DNA from: Verrucomicrobiales bacterium
GTDB taxonomy: Bacteria; Verrucomicrobiota; Verrucomicrobiia; Verrucomicrobiales; DEV007
Assembly: GCA_012960505.1 (NCBI GenBank)
Contig: DUBC01000033.1
Coordinates: 124,001-188,000 of the forward strand
Length of the DNA stretch: 64,000 nt
Direction of reading: 5' to 3'
Positions within the stretch are counted from its first letter, which is position 1, and every line of letters begins with the position of its first letter. Below, piece by piece: positions 27,144-35,985 of the stretch. Under the pieces are notes generated by a model. That model did not search any database, was not told the origin of the DNA, and saw only the letters and a list, made by a program, of their open reading frames with translations. Made by a program: the position numbers and the translations under genes.

Positions 27144-29567
27144 ATGTTTAAATTAATTAATTCGTTAAGCCAATTACTGGCCACATTGATTGTCGCTAAT
27201 GCCATTTTCTTTGGGTATAAAGCCGATGCCGAAACCATCAACTGGGTCAATGTTCCGATTGGTGAATTTGTAATTCCTCGTTACGAAGCAATCAGTGGCA
27301 AGCGTCTGATGGTTGATGGATCGGTGGCAGGGTCATCAATTACGATTAATTCCCAGATAGATATGCCACCCGAAGAGGCAATTGAATTTATTAAGGGCTC
27401 TTTGTTGCTGAACGGATTCGCTATCATCGAGAAAGATGAGAAGACGGATGTTCTCATTAATGCATCAAGTAAGTCTCCCGTTGGCATTAAGCTGGATCCT
27501 AGGATTTATCTCACTGCCGAGGACCTTCCAGACGGTGACCGTATCGTAACATATGTAATGAAGTTCGATTATGTTTCGCCTGAGGATGCACTCAGAGTAT
27601 TTCAGGTCGTATCGAGACCGAATCCATATAGTACCATCGCTCCGGTAGCGAATGTTAACGCGATCGTGGTCACTGATAATGTTCCTCTCGTTAGGACCCT
27701 TATACGGCTGAAGGAAGAGATAGATGTTCCGGGGACCGGAGTCACGCCTGAATCTATCCCATTGATCAGAGCCGACGCTCAGGAAGTGGCGAGTTCACTC
27801 AATGAGATTCTCCAATCACAGTCCACGAGCAGGAGCGGTGGAAGTTCAACGAGTCCGCGCACGAACATTGTGATCAGTCCTCAGGGTCGAGCCCCCGCAC
27901 CAGGATCAATCAATGCCAATCCTCAGTCAGTTCCTGACGGGAACACTATCAAAATACAGGCAATTGCCAGAACGAATTCAATTCTTGTTATCGCCAGGCT
28001 CGTTGACATTGCTTATATCAAAAGCCTCGTTGATATTTTCGATGCACCGAGTGAAATTGAAAATTTCTTAAAGCGTGAGCTTAAGTATATACCGGTATCT
28101 GATTTTATACCCGTTGCTGCAAACGCGCTTTCTCGATACGTTGATAATGCTTCGAGAAGTTCAGGAGGGGCTTCAGGTAGTTCTTCCCGACGCACAAGTA
28201 CAAGTTCCAGAGGCTCGACAGGACAGACGGGGTCCAGTAGTCGCAGTTCGGGCCTATCATCATCAAGAGGCACTACCGGAGGATTTTCAGGTACGAATCG
28301 GGGGTCATCTTTGGGTGGAGGGAGCCTTTCTAATTCGGCACCGATCACTGGGCCAGAGTCAATATTAATTGGAAATACACTCCTCATAGGAGATTCACAA
28401 TTAAACAACGTGGTCGTGTCGGGTCCACCAGAGCACTTGCGTATCATTGATCAGCTCCTCGATGAAATCGACATTAGGCCCCGTCAGGTTTATATCAATG
28501 CTGTCATTGCTCAGGTCACGCTTGGCGATGATATCAAGTTTGGCAAGGATCTTCTGCGCACTGTGGAGGAGATTGATGTGGGTGGAGAGAAAGTGAACAT
28601 TGCCGGTAGTTTCAGAACAACGGCTGGTGGTTCAGGAGTCATTGACGTAGCTAATTTGGCTGCAGTTGCTGATGCGTTTCCTAGGCCCGATGGTCTAGGA
28701 ATCTGGAGTCAGGTTGGTGATTATTTTAATGCATACATACAGGCTTTGGAAAATACGAACCGATTCCAAGTCATTTCACGACCGTTCGTCTATACCGCAA
28801 ATAACCAATTAGCCTCCATCGCTTCTGGTGAAAGGGTAGCGGTTCCAACTCAAAGTGTTTCTAGTCTAGATGCCGGAGGGAATGTTTCCTCAAGTATTGG
28901 TTTTGAGGAGGTCCTGCTCCGCCTCGATGTGCTCCCTTTGATTAATTCCAAGGACGAGGTCACGCTGACCATTTCCCAACAGAATGAAAACATTACAGGA
29001 ACAACGATCATTGGTGGTAATGAGGTGCCTGACATTGCGACGCAACAATTTGAGACAACGGTCAGGCTTCCCAATAAAGCGATCGTTGTATTAGGTGGAA
29101 TCATTCAGGAAGATGACAACGAGACAGTGTCGGGATTACCTTTCCTGACCAAGATCCCGATCATCAAGAACATTCTCGGTTCAACTTCAAAACAGAAGAG
29201 TCGTCGTGAACTTCTAATTTTTATCCAGCCGACCATCATTGAGACAACGGATGATCTGATAGAGAAGAATATTAAGGAGATCCGTGGAACACTCGTTGGA
29301 GACGAGGCAATTGATTCTGCCAATCCTAAGCCGGAAATAAATCCCGCTCTTTTCCCGATGGGTAAGAGTGGTATTTTAAGACGTGGCGGCAAGATATTCA
29401 TTGAACCGCCCCTTCCTCAGGAAGAGCCTGCTCTTCCTAGCCAAGACATGCCTCAGAAATCAAAAGAAAAGAAAAAAGGGATTTTCAGTAATTTTCTCCG
29501 CAAGAACTCTGGAGGAAAGCGCCAAAAATCTTCAGGAAAGGTTAAACTTTTTTCACCAAGGCGCTGA
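27144..29567 (+). CDS. gspD: Type II secretion outer-membrane secretin GspD
   Basis: The outer-membrane secretin channel. From ATG 27144 it has 807 residues with a signal peptide of about 29 residues; GTG 27081 is a possible but less likely start. The periplasmic N domains follow (INWVNVPIGEFVIPRYEAIS in N0; repeated NAIVVTDN-type N1-N3 elements). A Ser/Gly/Arg-rich linker of about 70 residues lies near 333-402. The secretin core contains VPTQSVSSL, VLLRLDVLPLI, TTVRLPNKAIVVLGGIIQ and SGLPFLTKIPIIKNILGSTS. The tail is basic. It is the last gene of the operon. The linker length is unusual and lies within the third N-domain region. Confidence 0.96.
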   Translation: MFKLINSLSQLLATLIVANAIFFGYKADAETINWVNVPIGEFVIPRYEAISGKRLMVDGSVAGSSITINSQIDMPPEEAIEFIKGSLLLNGFAIIEKDEKTDVLINASSKSPVGIKLDPRIYLTAEDLPDGDRIVTYVMKFDYVSPEDALRVFQVVSRPNPYSTIAPVANVNAIVVTDNVPLVRTLIRLKEEIDVPGTGVTPESIPLIRADAQEVASSLNEILQSQSTSRSGGSSTSPRTNIVISPQGRAPAPGSINANPQSVPDGNTIKIQAIARTNSILVIARLVDIAYIKSLVDIFDAPSEIENFLKRELKYIPVSDFIPVAANALSRYVDNASRSSGGASGSSSRRTSTSSRGSTGQTGSSSRSSGLSSSRGTTGGFSGTNRGSSLGGGSLSNSAPITGPESILIGNTLLIGDSQLNNVVVSGPPEHLRIIDQLLDEIDIRPRQVYINAVIAQVTLGDDIKFGKDLLRTVEEIDVGGEKVNIAGSFRTTAGGSGVIDVANLAAVADAFPRPDGLGIWSQVGDYFNAYIQALENTNRFQVISRPFVYTANNQLASIASGERVAVPTQSVSSLDAGGNVSSSIGFEEVLLRLDVLPLINSKDEVTLTISQQNENITGTTIIGGNEVPDIATQQFETTVRLPNKAIVVLGGIIQEDDNETVSGLPFLTKIPIIKNILGSTSKQKSRRELLIFIQPTIIETTDDLIEKNIKEIRGTLVGDEAIDSANPKPEINPALFPMGKSGILRRGGKIFIEPPLPQEEPALPSQDMPQKSKEKKKGIFSNFLRKNSGGKRQKSSGKVKLFSPRR

Positions 29568-29697
29568 TCGGCACAACCTGAAAAGATAGGTTTTCATACT
29601 TAAATCCCTTATTTTACGTCCTTTTTGCAAAATAGAAGTGACTTAAATATGTGACAAAAACATCGCTGATTTCTTTAGGTAATTTACGGAAAAAGTG

Positions 29698-29726
29698 TTG
29701 ATTGAATCATGGGAAACTACTAAAAT
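29698..29726 (+). promoter_or_regulatory. Probable sigma-70 promoter for the TIGR02597-like gene
   Basis: TTGATT (29698-29703), a 17-base spacer, and TAAAAT (29721-29726) lie about 55 bases before the start codon at 29781. The strength of the match and the monocistronic layout support a promoter. The gene is therefore probably expressed separately from the secretion operon. Confidence 0.5.
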
Positions 29727-29780
29727 AATAAAAATCAGTTATTTAATTACTTAAACAAACACCCACAAATAAAAACAGCC

Positions 29781-30743
29781 ATGAAAATAAAATTTACCCT
29801 TTTGGGAATCCTAGCAACTATGGGCGTAGTAAGCGCTCAGACAGCAACCACTAAACCGGTTGGTTATCACACAGAAACAGCCAAAGGCAATTCTTTCACC
29901 TTGATGGGTGTTAACGTTGGAAATGCGATTGCTGCAGCTGGTGAGTTCGATGCAGATGATGCAACAGACAATGACGCTGACTTCACTGCCCTTCTTGATG
30001 ATGGAGTTTCTTATACAGTTCAGAACATCACCAGTGGTGAGTCTGCTTCTGTAAATGGAAACGATGCCACAACACTTGATACTGATCTTGCTGTAAGTTC
30101 TGGCGATTCCTATGAAGTTCGCGCTGACGTTACTGTTGGCTCTCTTCTTGGTGCTGCTAACGAAGCAGGACTTGGAGCAGGCAACGCAACTACAGCTGAT
30201 GTTATTTGGATTCCAACAGGAGACGGTTTCTCTCAGGTCTTCTATGATGACGGTGTTGGATTTCCACCACGTCCTGCAGGATGGCGCGCCATCGGTGCAG
30301 GTGGTGCAGACCAGGCCGGAACTTCAGTTCCATTCACTGCTGGTATTTTCATCCAGCGTCGTGCGGCGGCTGACCTTGACATCGTATTTGTTGGTCACGT
30401 TCGTACTGAGGCAACTTCATTCGGCGTAGGAACAGGATTTAATTTCCTTAACCGTGTACTTCCAGTAGGTGTTGCTCTTGATGACACAGGCCTAGAGGCA
30501 TTCATTGCTAAAGGTAACTCTGGAAGCGGAGACCTTGTCTGGAGCCCAGACGGAAATGGCGGATACGCACAGTACTACTACACCGACGGTGGTGGATTCC
30601 CTCCTCAGAGCGCAGGTTGGAAGGCAGTAGGTGCTGGTGATGCAGACAAAGGTGCAGAGACTCTTGGATCTGGATACGCTATCCAGCGCAAGGGCGAAGC
30701 CGGTTCTGTTAGTGTCGCTATTCCTAACGGATTAGACCTCTAA
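29781..30743 (+). CDS. Secreted TIGR02597-like protein with two repeats
   Basis: A 320-residue protein with a clear signal peptide (MKIKFTLLGILATMGVVSAQ), Asp/Gly/Ala-rich and acidic. It resembles the TIGR02597 family of exported verrucomicrobial proteins; that assignment is from memory of the N-terminal KPVGYHTETAKGNSFTLMGV style and the repeats. Two related segments are visible at about 135-200 and 245-305: (V)W-x-P-x-G-x-G...Y-x-(D)-G-x-GFPP-x-x-AGW-x-A(V/I)GAG-x-AD, ending in a basic QR(R/K). It lies just after the type II secretion operon and before a strong terminator. A surface or secreted role is likely; function is unknown. Confidence 0.82.
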   Translation: MKIKFTLLGILATMGVVSAQTATTKPVGYHTETAKGNSFTLMGVNVGNAIAAAGEFDADDATDNDADFTALLDDGVSYTVQNITSGESASVNGNDATTLDTDLAVSSGDSYEVRADVTVGSLLGAANEAGLGAGNATTADVIWIPTGDGFSQVFYDDGVGFPPRPAGWRAIGAGGADQAGTSVPFTAGIFIQRRAAADLDIVFVGHVRTEATSFGVGTGFNFLNRVLPVGVALDDTGLEAFIAKGNSGSGDLVWSPDGNGGYAQYYYTDGGGFPPQSAGWKAVGAGDADKGAETLGSGYAIQRKGEAGSVSVAIPNGLDL

Positions 30744-30784
30744 GACCAAACTGATTTAAGAGCGCCGATTAAAGGCGCGGCTGG

Positions 30785-30814
30785 TCCGCCTCACCGTGAA
30801 AACGGTGAGGCGGA
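30785..30814 (+). terminator. Intrinsic terminator after the TIGR02597-like gene
   Basis: A perfect 13-base-pair stem (TCCGCCTCACCGT / ACGGTGAGGCGGA) closes a GAAA tetraloop and is followed by TTGCGTTTT. This is a strong rho-independent terminator 42 bases after the stop codon. Confidence 0.9.
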
Positions 30815-30938
30815 TTGCGTTTTATGAGGGACTAATTTCAACGGCGGGTCGTTGATGTGGCTGGCGCACACAAGTCTTTAGCCACAGGCGTTACAAATCT
30901 TGTCTTTTCCCGACGCTCGATTTACACAGACTAACAGC

Positions 30939-31948
30939 ATGGAAAAGCCGGCATTAATAGTTCTCTTAACGTTATTAGCTATACCGCTCCACGCGGCGGA
31001 CGTCAGTGATCTCAGCTATAACGCCAGCGGGTCCTACTGCTACCATCACTGATTGCGTTGCAGGCGCGTCGGATGCACTAATCACCAGCATCGCGAGACT
31101 GGGCTTTTAGTGAGTGCACCAGCCTGACCAGCATCGGGGATTGGGCCTTCTCTTACTGCACCAGCCTGACTGACATTAAGGTCGGCGCGGAAAATTTGAA
31201 TTACACGGATATGAATGGGGTTCTGTTCAATAAAGAGAAGACGGTGTTGATTGCTTACCCAGCAGGTAAAACAGGAACCAATTACACCATTCCTGACAGC
31301 GTCACCAGCATCGGACAATCCGCTTTTTTCCAATGCACCAGCCTGACGAGCATTACGATCCCTGATAGTGTCACCAGCATCGGAGGAAATGCCTTCTTGG
31401 GTTGTAGCAGCCTGATCAGCATTACGATTGGTGACAACGTCACCAGCATCGGGGATTGGGCCTTTAATCTATGCACTGGCCTAACCAGTATCACTATTGG
31501 TGCTAGCGTTACCAGCATCGGTGAGATGGCCTTCTGGGACTGCACTAGCCTGACTGGCATCACTTTCAGGGGCAATGCTCCAACACTTGGCGGCGATGTC
31601 TTCCTAGGAGTGAATGCTAATGCTAAAGTTTTTATTTATGAAGGCGCTTCTGGGTTCAGTCCTGAGGATGGAAAATTTGCCGGATTCTCGGTAGTTGTAC
31701 AAAAAAAGCCGGCCCCACCAAAAATCATTAGTGTCGTCGTTGCGGGTGGTATCATTCCAATGTCGTCATTGACCATTACATTCGCCTCCGGCATTGGTAG
31801 CAACTACGCTATTGAACGTTCACGAGATTTGGTGAACTGGGTAACCTTGCTCATTATTGCAGGCGAAGAAAGCTCGACGGAATTTACTGACAACGAACCA
31901 ATCAATGATGGAGGGGGTGTTTTTTACAGGATTCGCGAGGAACAATGA
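30939..31948 (+). pseudogene. Frameshifted BspA-type leucine-rich-repeat surface protein
   Basis: The sequence encodes a signal peptide (MEKPALIVLLTLLAIPLHAA) from ATG 30939, but this frame hits TGA at 31050-31052. Repeat sequence continues in a second frame (TATITDCVAGASDALITSI, to TAG at 31108) and then in a third (from about 31094, DWAFSECTSLTSIGDWAF) that stays open to 31948. At least two frameshifts, and probably loss of repeats, separate the signal peptide from the body. The body has LRR_5/BspA repeats of about 23 residues (CTSLTSITIPDSVTSIGGNA type). The C-terminal domain, ending VFYRIREEQ, resembles verrucomicrobial surface-protein ends. An internal start near 31196-31211 could make a cytoplasmic fragment, but it would lack export. 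Confidence 0.82.
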
Positions 31949-32470
31949 GAATGCCAGGGGGTATTAAAGCAACCGACAAGAAGCTTACAAATAATTACGA
32001 GTTAGTGTGCTGGTTTAAACGGACCCAAAATTATTTTTTCATATATTACGCTGATAAGAGCTCAGCGGACTCATTATTTAGAACATCAGGCCGAATGGCC
32101 CTCCTTCATCTGAGTCATTCGATTTGCTGCTGAATTTGAAGCTGACTGAAAATCTTGTATCTGATAGTGAATCTCAGAAAAAATCACGAATTATCAGATT
32201 CATTGAAATATTCTGATTTATCTGAAAATACGGGGAAATATTGATTTAATGTCCTGCCGTTACAAAGAACTGTGACAATTAGGTTAGAAATGCCTTTTTT
32301 TAAGCATAATCCTTTGGGTTACAGGTATTTATAAAATAATGTTTAAAAGTGAAAAAATACTGAAAATTACTCGACTAAAGCTCAAGAGACTGGTATAAAT
32401 GAACCATCAAATGCTCATTTAGCGTTTGGTATTCACACAAAATAAACAAACAACTATATAAGCCCTAACT
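31949..32470. other. Intergenic region before the PEP-CTERM gene
   Basis: About 520 bases. A 62-codon open frame at 31945-32133 has no recognisable product and is probably not a gene. The rest is AT-rich, with a weak inverted repeat (TGAATCT/AGATTCA, near 32170-32205). The only useful signal is the promoter-like element near 32371-32399. Confidence 0.5.
32371..32399 (+). promoter_or_regulatory. Probable promoter of the PEP-CTERM gene
   Basis: TCGACT (32371-32376), a 17-base spacer and an extended minus-10 TGGTATAAA (TATAAA at 32394-32399) lie about 70 bases upstream of the start codon. The extended minus-10 compensates for a moderate minus-35 match. Confidence 0.45.
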
Positions 32471-33076
32471 ATGAAAACATTTTTTACAGCTATTATCGCT
32501 TCTGTTGCTCTCGCAGGAATTGCTGCAGCAGGAACAGTGAACTTCAGTAACTTCGGTTCTACTTGGGAGATTCAAGCAAGCGGTACACCGATTAACGGTG
32601 GTTTCGTTTCCGTTGGAACAACGGGAGTCTCTGATTTTTCTGATGCAGCCGCAGCACAAACTGCTCTCGCTGCTGACTTTACAGCATTTGGTGCTTCCAC
32701 TGATTTTGGTGGCGCTGCTGCTTTTAATATTGACGGTTTCTTCTCCGGTGTTGGACAAGGAAATGGTGGAGACGCAGCATTTGACGGAAAGAACATCATC
32801 CTTGTTGGTGGTGACGGAGCCGACATTGCTTCTTCAAGTCACCTTTTCGTAATCGATACAGGTGCATCATACGCTGCTGACGCTCCATTGTTCGCAGCAA
32901 GTGTTGATATCAACAGTGGTGATGTCAAGTTGGGTGCAGTTGGTGGAACAGCAGTAGCTGCTGGTGTTGCAGGTGCTTTTCAGGCCGCAGCAGTTGGAGC
33001 AGTTATTCCTGAGCCAGGTGTTTCAGTTCTTGCTCTCTTTGCAGCAGGATTTCTTGCACTTCGCCGCCGTCGCTAA
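32471..33076 (+). CDS. PEP-CTERM sorting-domain secreted protein
   Basis: A 201-residue exported protein. The N-terminal signal peptide is MKTFFTAIIASVALAGIAAA. The body is rich in Ala, Gly, Asp and Phe, with no recognised domain. The C-terminus is a full PEP-CTERM tail: VIPEPGVSVLALFAAGFLAL followed by Arg-Arg-Arg-Arg. Such tails are recognised and cleaved by exosortase, usually for surface or exopolysaccharide-associated proteins. No exosortase gene is in the window. It is followed by a strong terminator. Confidence 0.93.
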   Translation: MKTFFTAIIASVALAGIAAAGTVNFSNFGSTWEIQASGTPINGGFVSVGTTGVSDFSDAAAAQTALAADFTAFGASTDFGGAAAFNIDGFFSGVGQGNGGDAAFDGKNIILVGGDGADIASSSHLFVIDTGASYAADAPLFAASVDINSGDVKLGAVGGTAVAAGVAGAFQAAAVGAVIPEPGVSVLALFAAGFLALRRRR

Positions 33077-33148
33077 TCTAATTTAACTATAGAGGGCAAT
33101 TTCCCCTCATTACAAAACCCCTAATAATATAGTTAGTAGTTTTTGTTT

Positions 33149-33180
33149 AAAAGGCTTCCGGTTAAAACCGGAAGCCTTTT
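33149..33180. terminator. Intrinsic terminator, possibly bidirectional
   Basis: A long inverted repeat, AAAAGGCTTCCGGTT with AACCGGAAGCCTTTT, ends in a run of T. It lies between the PEP-CTERM gene and the convergent zinc-ribbon gene. A-rich and T-rich flanks on the two sides could let it stop transcription from both directions. Confidence 0.9.
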
Positions 33181-33265
33181 TTTATTTAGCAATCAACAAT
33201 GCATACGATCTGAACCTTGATGAGGTAAATTAGAACCAGCTAAAGCAATGTCTCTTGGACAAGGA

Positions 33266-34492
33266 TTATTGGAACCAATGATCTTGAATAAGATCCACGA
33301 GTTCGACCTGATTATCGGTTCTTGAAAGCGAATTAAATCTCAGCTTAACGATAGCTGGTAAAGGCCTTTCTTTAGCGCTTTGTGAAGGATCAAGTGTGGG
33401 CTCTGGGGTGAGTTTGGTAATGATCTCTTTACCGACGGCTGATTCACGGTCGACATAGATAAATATCTTAAAGTTAAAATCTCCTGAATAACCTGCCTCT
33501 AGGCATTTCCATTTGGTTGTATCAGAGTAATGATGAGCGTAATAAGTTCCGCTTTTCAAAATGAGTCGAAATTCCTGAATGGATTCAGGTTTCTTGTCCT
33601 TGAAGACTTGAAGAGGCATCATTTGATGACCGAAAGAGACTTCCCAATCCATTTTGATGGACTCAAGTGTTTGTTCAAATGCAAAGAAACGATATTTATT
33701 GGCATTTGCGACTTTTACCATCAGGGAAATATAATATTTATCATCAATGAACTGCTTCTTGCTTAAAGCGATCCGTTCATATTTTTCATCTCCTGGGCCA
33801 AATAAAGATTCTTGAATTCGTTTTGATGTGATTTCTGGATGCCTGACAAGAGAAGTTTTATCTTCTAATGATTTAGCATTTGTAAATGCATGAATAATTT
33901 CTATACATTGTTCTCTTTCTTGGACAGTCAGATTTGTTGATAATTGTTTACTGTCATTCTTTTGGGAACCATTGGGAATGTTTGTATTACTTGCTGACTT
34001 AGAAAGGTCACGACTGATAGTGGATATTCCCTTATAGAGTATGGCACACAGCAGAATGAGTCCTCCGCCGCTTATGATATAGACAGTAGTTCCAGTAAAA
34101 GCATTGTATGCTTTGCCTTGTTTGTTTTTGCGAGTCCGACGTCTCCTGATCCTTTGCCTGCTACCATCCTGGTCGGGCTCGCTTAAATTTTCATTTTCGG
34201 GTTCCTTTTCTATTGAATCGGATTCATCAATGTCCCATTCAATTAATTTAGATTTTTTCGATCTCCTGCGCCGCCGTACTTTGGCGGTATTCTTCTTTTG
34301 CTCTTCTGCTTTTGCATATTGAGGCTCTTTGAGATTGCTTGATCCAGCGTCTAAATTTAGCGGATTATTACAATGAGGGCATTCTATGGCCAAGTTTGAG
34401 AGGAGTATTTCCTTTCTTGCTTTGATTTGACGTGAGCACTTTGGGCAGGAAGCAATTAACCAAGTCTGGTCTGGGGAGGCACTTGAATCCAT
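33266..34492 (-). CDS. Zinc-ribbon membrane protein, paralogue A
   Basis: A 408-residue protein of unknown function. An N-terminal zinc ribbon has two CPxC knuckles (Cys16/Cys19, Cys38/Cys41). A very basic stretch (RRRRRSKKSK...RIRRRRTRKNK) follows, then one membrane helix (about residues 133-155) and a C-terminal domain of about 230 residues. That domain starts with a helical segment and includes MDWEVSFGHQMMPLQVF and TTKWKCLEAGYSGDF. The neighbouring gene has the same plan and a related C-terminal domain, so the two arose by duplication. The zinc ribbon and basic region should face the cytoplasm. A role linked to the cell envelope is possible, given the downstream PBP1A. Confidence 0.8.
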   Translation of the reverse strand: MDSSASPDQTWLIASCPKCSRQIKARKEILLSNLAIECPHCNNPLNLDAGSSNLKEPQYAKAEEQKKNTAKVRRRRRSKKSKLIEWDIDESDSIEKEPENENLSEPDQDGSRQRIRRRRTRKNKQGKAYNAFTGTTVYIISGGGLILLCAILYKGISTISRDLSKSASNTNIPNGSQKNDSKQLSTNLTVQEREQCIEIIHAFTNAKSLEDKTSLVRHPEITSKRIQESLFGPGDEKYERIALSKKQFIDDKYYISLMVKVANANKYRFFAFEQTLESIKMDWEVSFGHQMMPLQVFKDKKPESIQEFRLILKSGTYYAHHYSDTTKWKCLEAGYSGDFNFKIFIYVDRESAVGKEIITKLTPEPTLDPSQSAKERPLPAIVKLRFNSLSRTDNQVELVDLIQDHWFQ

Positions 34493-34548
34493 TGAATATA
34501 TAAATGATAACTTTATTATTTCTTAGCTAGATTAGGAAGGTTCTTCAA

Positions 34549-35922
34549 TTAGTTATTTTCACTCAATAACCATCCTGAAGCGATGATTTCATTGATGATG
34601 ACTTGGTTCTTGCCTCCCGGTTCATCAGGATATTGAAGATTAACAATGATGAAATTGATGCTTTTTCCAGATTCTATAATTTTAGATAGCTTATCATCAA
34701 CAGGGGACCCTTTTTTTATGTATCCGTAGATAGATTCAGTATCTTTAGGATCTCTTAAATATAGGCACCGGTGATCTTTTTCATTAAATTGAAAATTGAA
34801 ATAATCATCTGGCCTGGCATGTAAACGAAACATTGTTGGTTCCTTCACCTTGTTATCAACGAATTCATTTAAGCTCATTTCTGAGTACCCAACAAAAGAT
34901 TCCCAATCGATTACCATTTTTCCATTTTCTAGACCTATGACTACTGGCCTTATGCTAAAATCAACGAAACTTATCTTTAGTAAATAAAATCCCTGCAATA
35001 GGCCTGTTTCATTGTCACCAACTGTACTGAACGTTCTGTAACTTATGGGTCCAGAATTATGCTTTGAATAGTAGGACTCCATGAAGGGTTGAACTCTTTG
35101 AGCTTCCCTGCAATATTGAATTCTTGATTTAACATCCTTCGCATCAAGAAAACTTTTCAGTGCAGTTGTTGCTATGGAGTGAAGCTCTTTTGCTCCTACT
35201 TCTAGTAATAGTTCACTAATGGTTTCTGATTCTTTATTGCTCTTCTTTTCAGGTTCATTTTCCTCACCAAAATTCAAAGCTAGATTATCATTTTTCATCT
35301 TACTATTTTTTTTAAATGAAATGAGGATAACGGCGGCTATGAGAACAGTTGCTAATGCACCCAATTGAATTAGCCTGATTTTCGTGAGTTTGAAAGAGAC
35401 AGGATCTTCGCCCGTGTGACTTTCATCCCAAGTTACTATTTTTGACTGAGATACTGCAAACTCATGCGCTAGTTCTTGCTGCCTATCTACAAAGTCTTGA
35501 TCAAAATCCAGATCAGTAGTCTTAGTGAATTTGGTGAAGTTAGGTGATTGGTTTTGATTTTCAATATCGCTTCCGATCTCTCCCATGTTATCCTGAATGA
35601 GTTCAGGGAGATCGAGGTTAAGACCTCTATTTCCCTGAGCAGGCACTTCGGGTTCGCCGCTATTAGTAGTTACCCCTGTGATATTATTTTCTGAAGCATT
35701 TTCTTTGATAAGTTCTTCAAGTGCGATTCCAAGATCAGAATCCTGTTTATTAGGAAGTTCAGAAACAGATGAAGAACTAGGGACTATAGAATCCTCAATG
35801 TTCTGAATTGCCGTTTTGCATTGAGGGCAGATAACTTCTTTCGCCTGATCAGCGTCAACATCCAAAGGTATTCGATGTTCACATTGAGGACATTTGATGT
35901 CCCTTGGATCTTCTGGATTCAT
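34549..35922 (-). CDS. Zinc-ribbon membrane protein, paralogue B
   Basis: The 457-residue paralogue of its neighbour. The N-terminal zinc ribbon is CPQC...CPQC (Cys11/Cys14, Cys32/Cys35). An acidic, Asn/Glu-rich and probably disordered linker follows (where paralogue A is basic), then one membrane helix near residues 185-205 and a C-terminal domain. That domain shares elements with paralogue A: a D-A-K helical segment, V-x-(D/M)-DWE-x-(F/S)-x-G-(Y/H), and a final G/H-W near the end. The two genes are 56 bases apart, and PBP1A lies 63 bases upstream on the same strand, so all three may be co-transcribed. Function is unknown. Confidence 0.8.
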   Translation of the reverse strand: MNPEDPRDIKCPQCEHRIPLDVDADQAKEVICPQCKTAIQNIEDSIVPSSSSVSELPNKQDSDLGIALEELIKENASENNITGVTTNSGEPEVPAQGNRGLNLDLPELIQDNMGEIGSDIENQNQSPNFTKFTKTTDLDFDQDFVDRQQELAHEFAVSQSKIVTWDESHTGEDPVSFKLTKIRLIQLGALATVLIAAVILISFKKNSKMKNDNLALNFGEENEPEKKSNKESETISELLLEVGAKELHSIATTALKSFLDAKDVKSRIQYCREAQRVQPFMESYYSKHNSGPISYRTFSTVGDNETGLLQGFYLLKISFVDFSIRPVVIGLENGKMVIDWESFVGYSEMSLNEFVDNKVKEPTMFRLHARPDDYFNFQFNEKDHRCLYLRDPKDTESIYGYIKKGSPVDDKLSKIIESGKSINFIIVNLQYPDEPGGKNQVIINEIIASGWLLSENN

Positions 35923-35985
35923 TCAGACGGGAAAGGTGTAATGAAGACTAAGATAAGAGCTTTTTATGGGTTATCGATGTAAATT

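Noticed and set aside
31282-31575. Minus-strand open frame across the leucine-rich repeats
   Set aside because: It is a shadow of the repeat array; its repeated sequence only mirrors the coding strand.
31945-32133. 62-codon open frame between the BspA pseudogene and the PEP-CTERM gene
   Set aside because: No recognisable product, unusual residue composition, and no start signal. Treated as non-coding.
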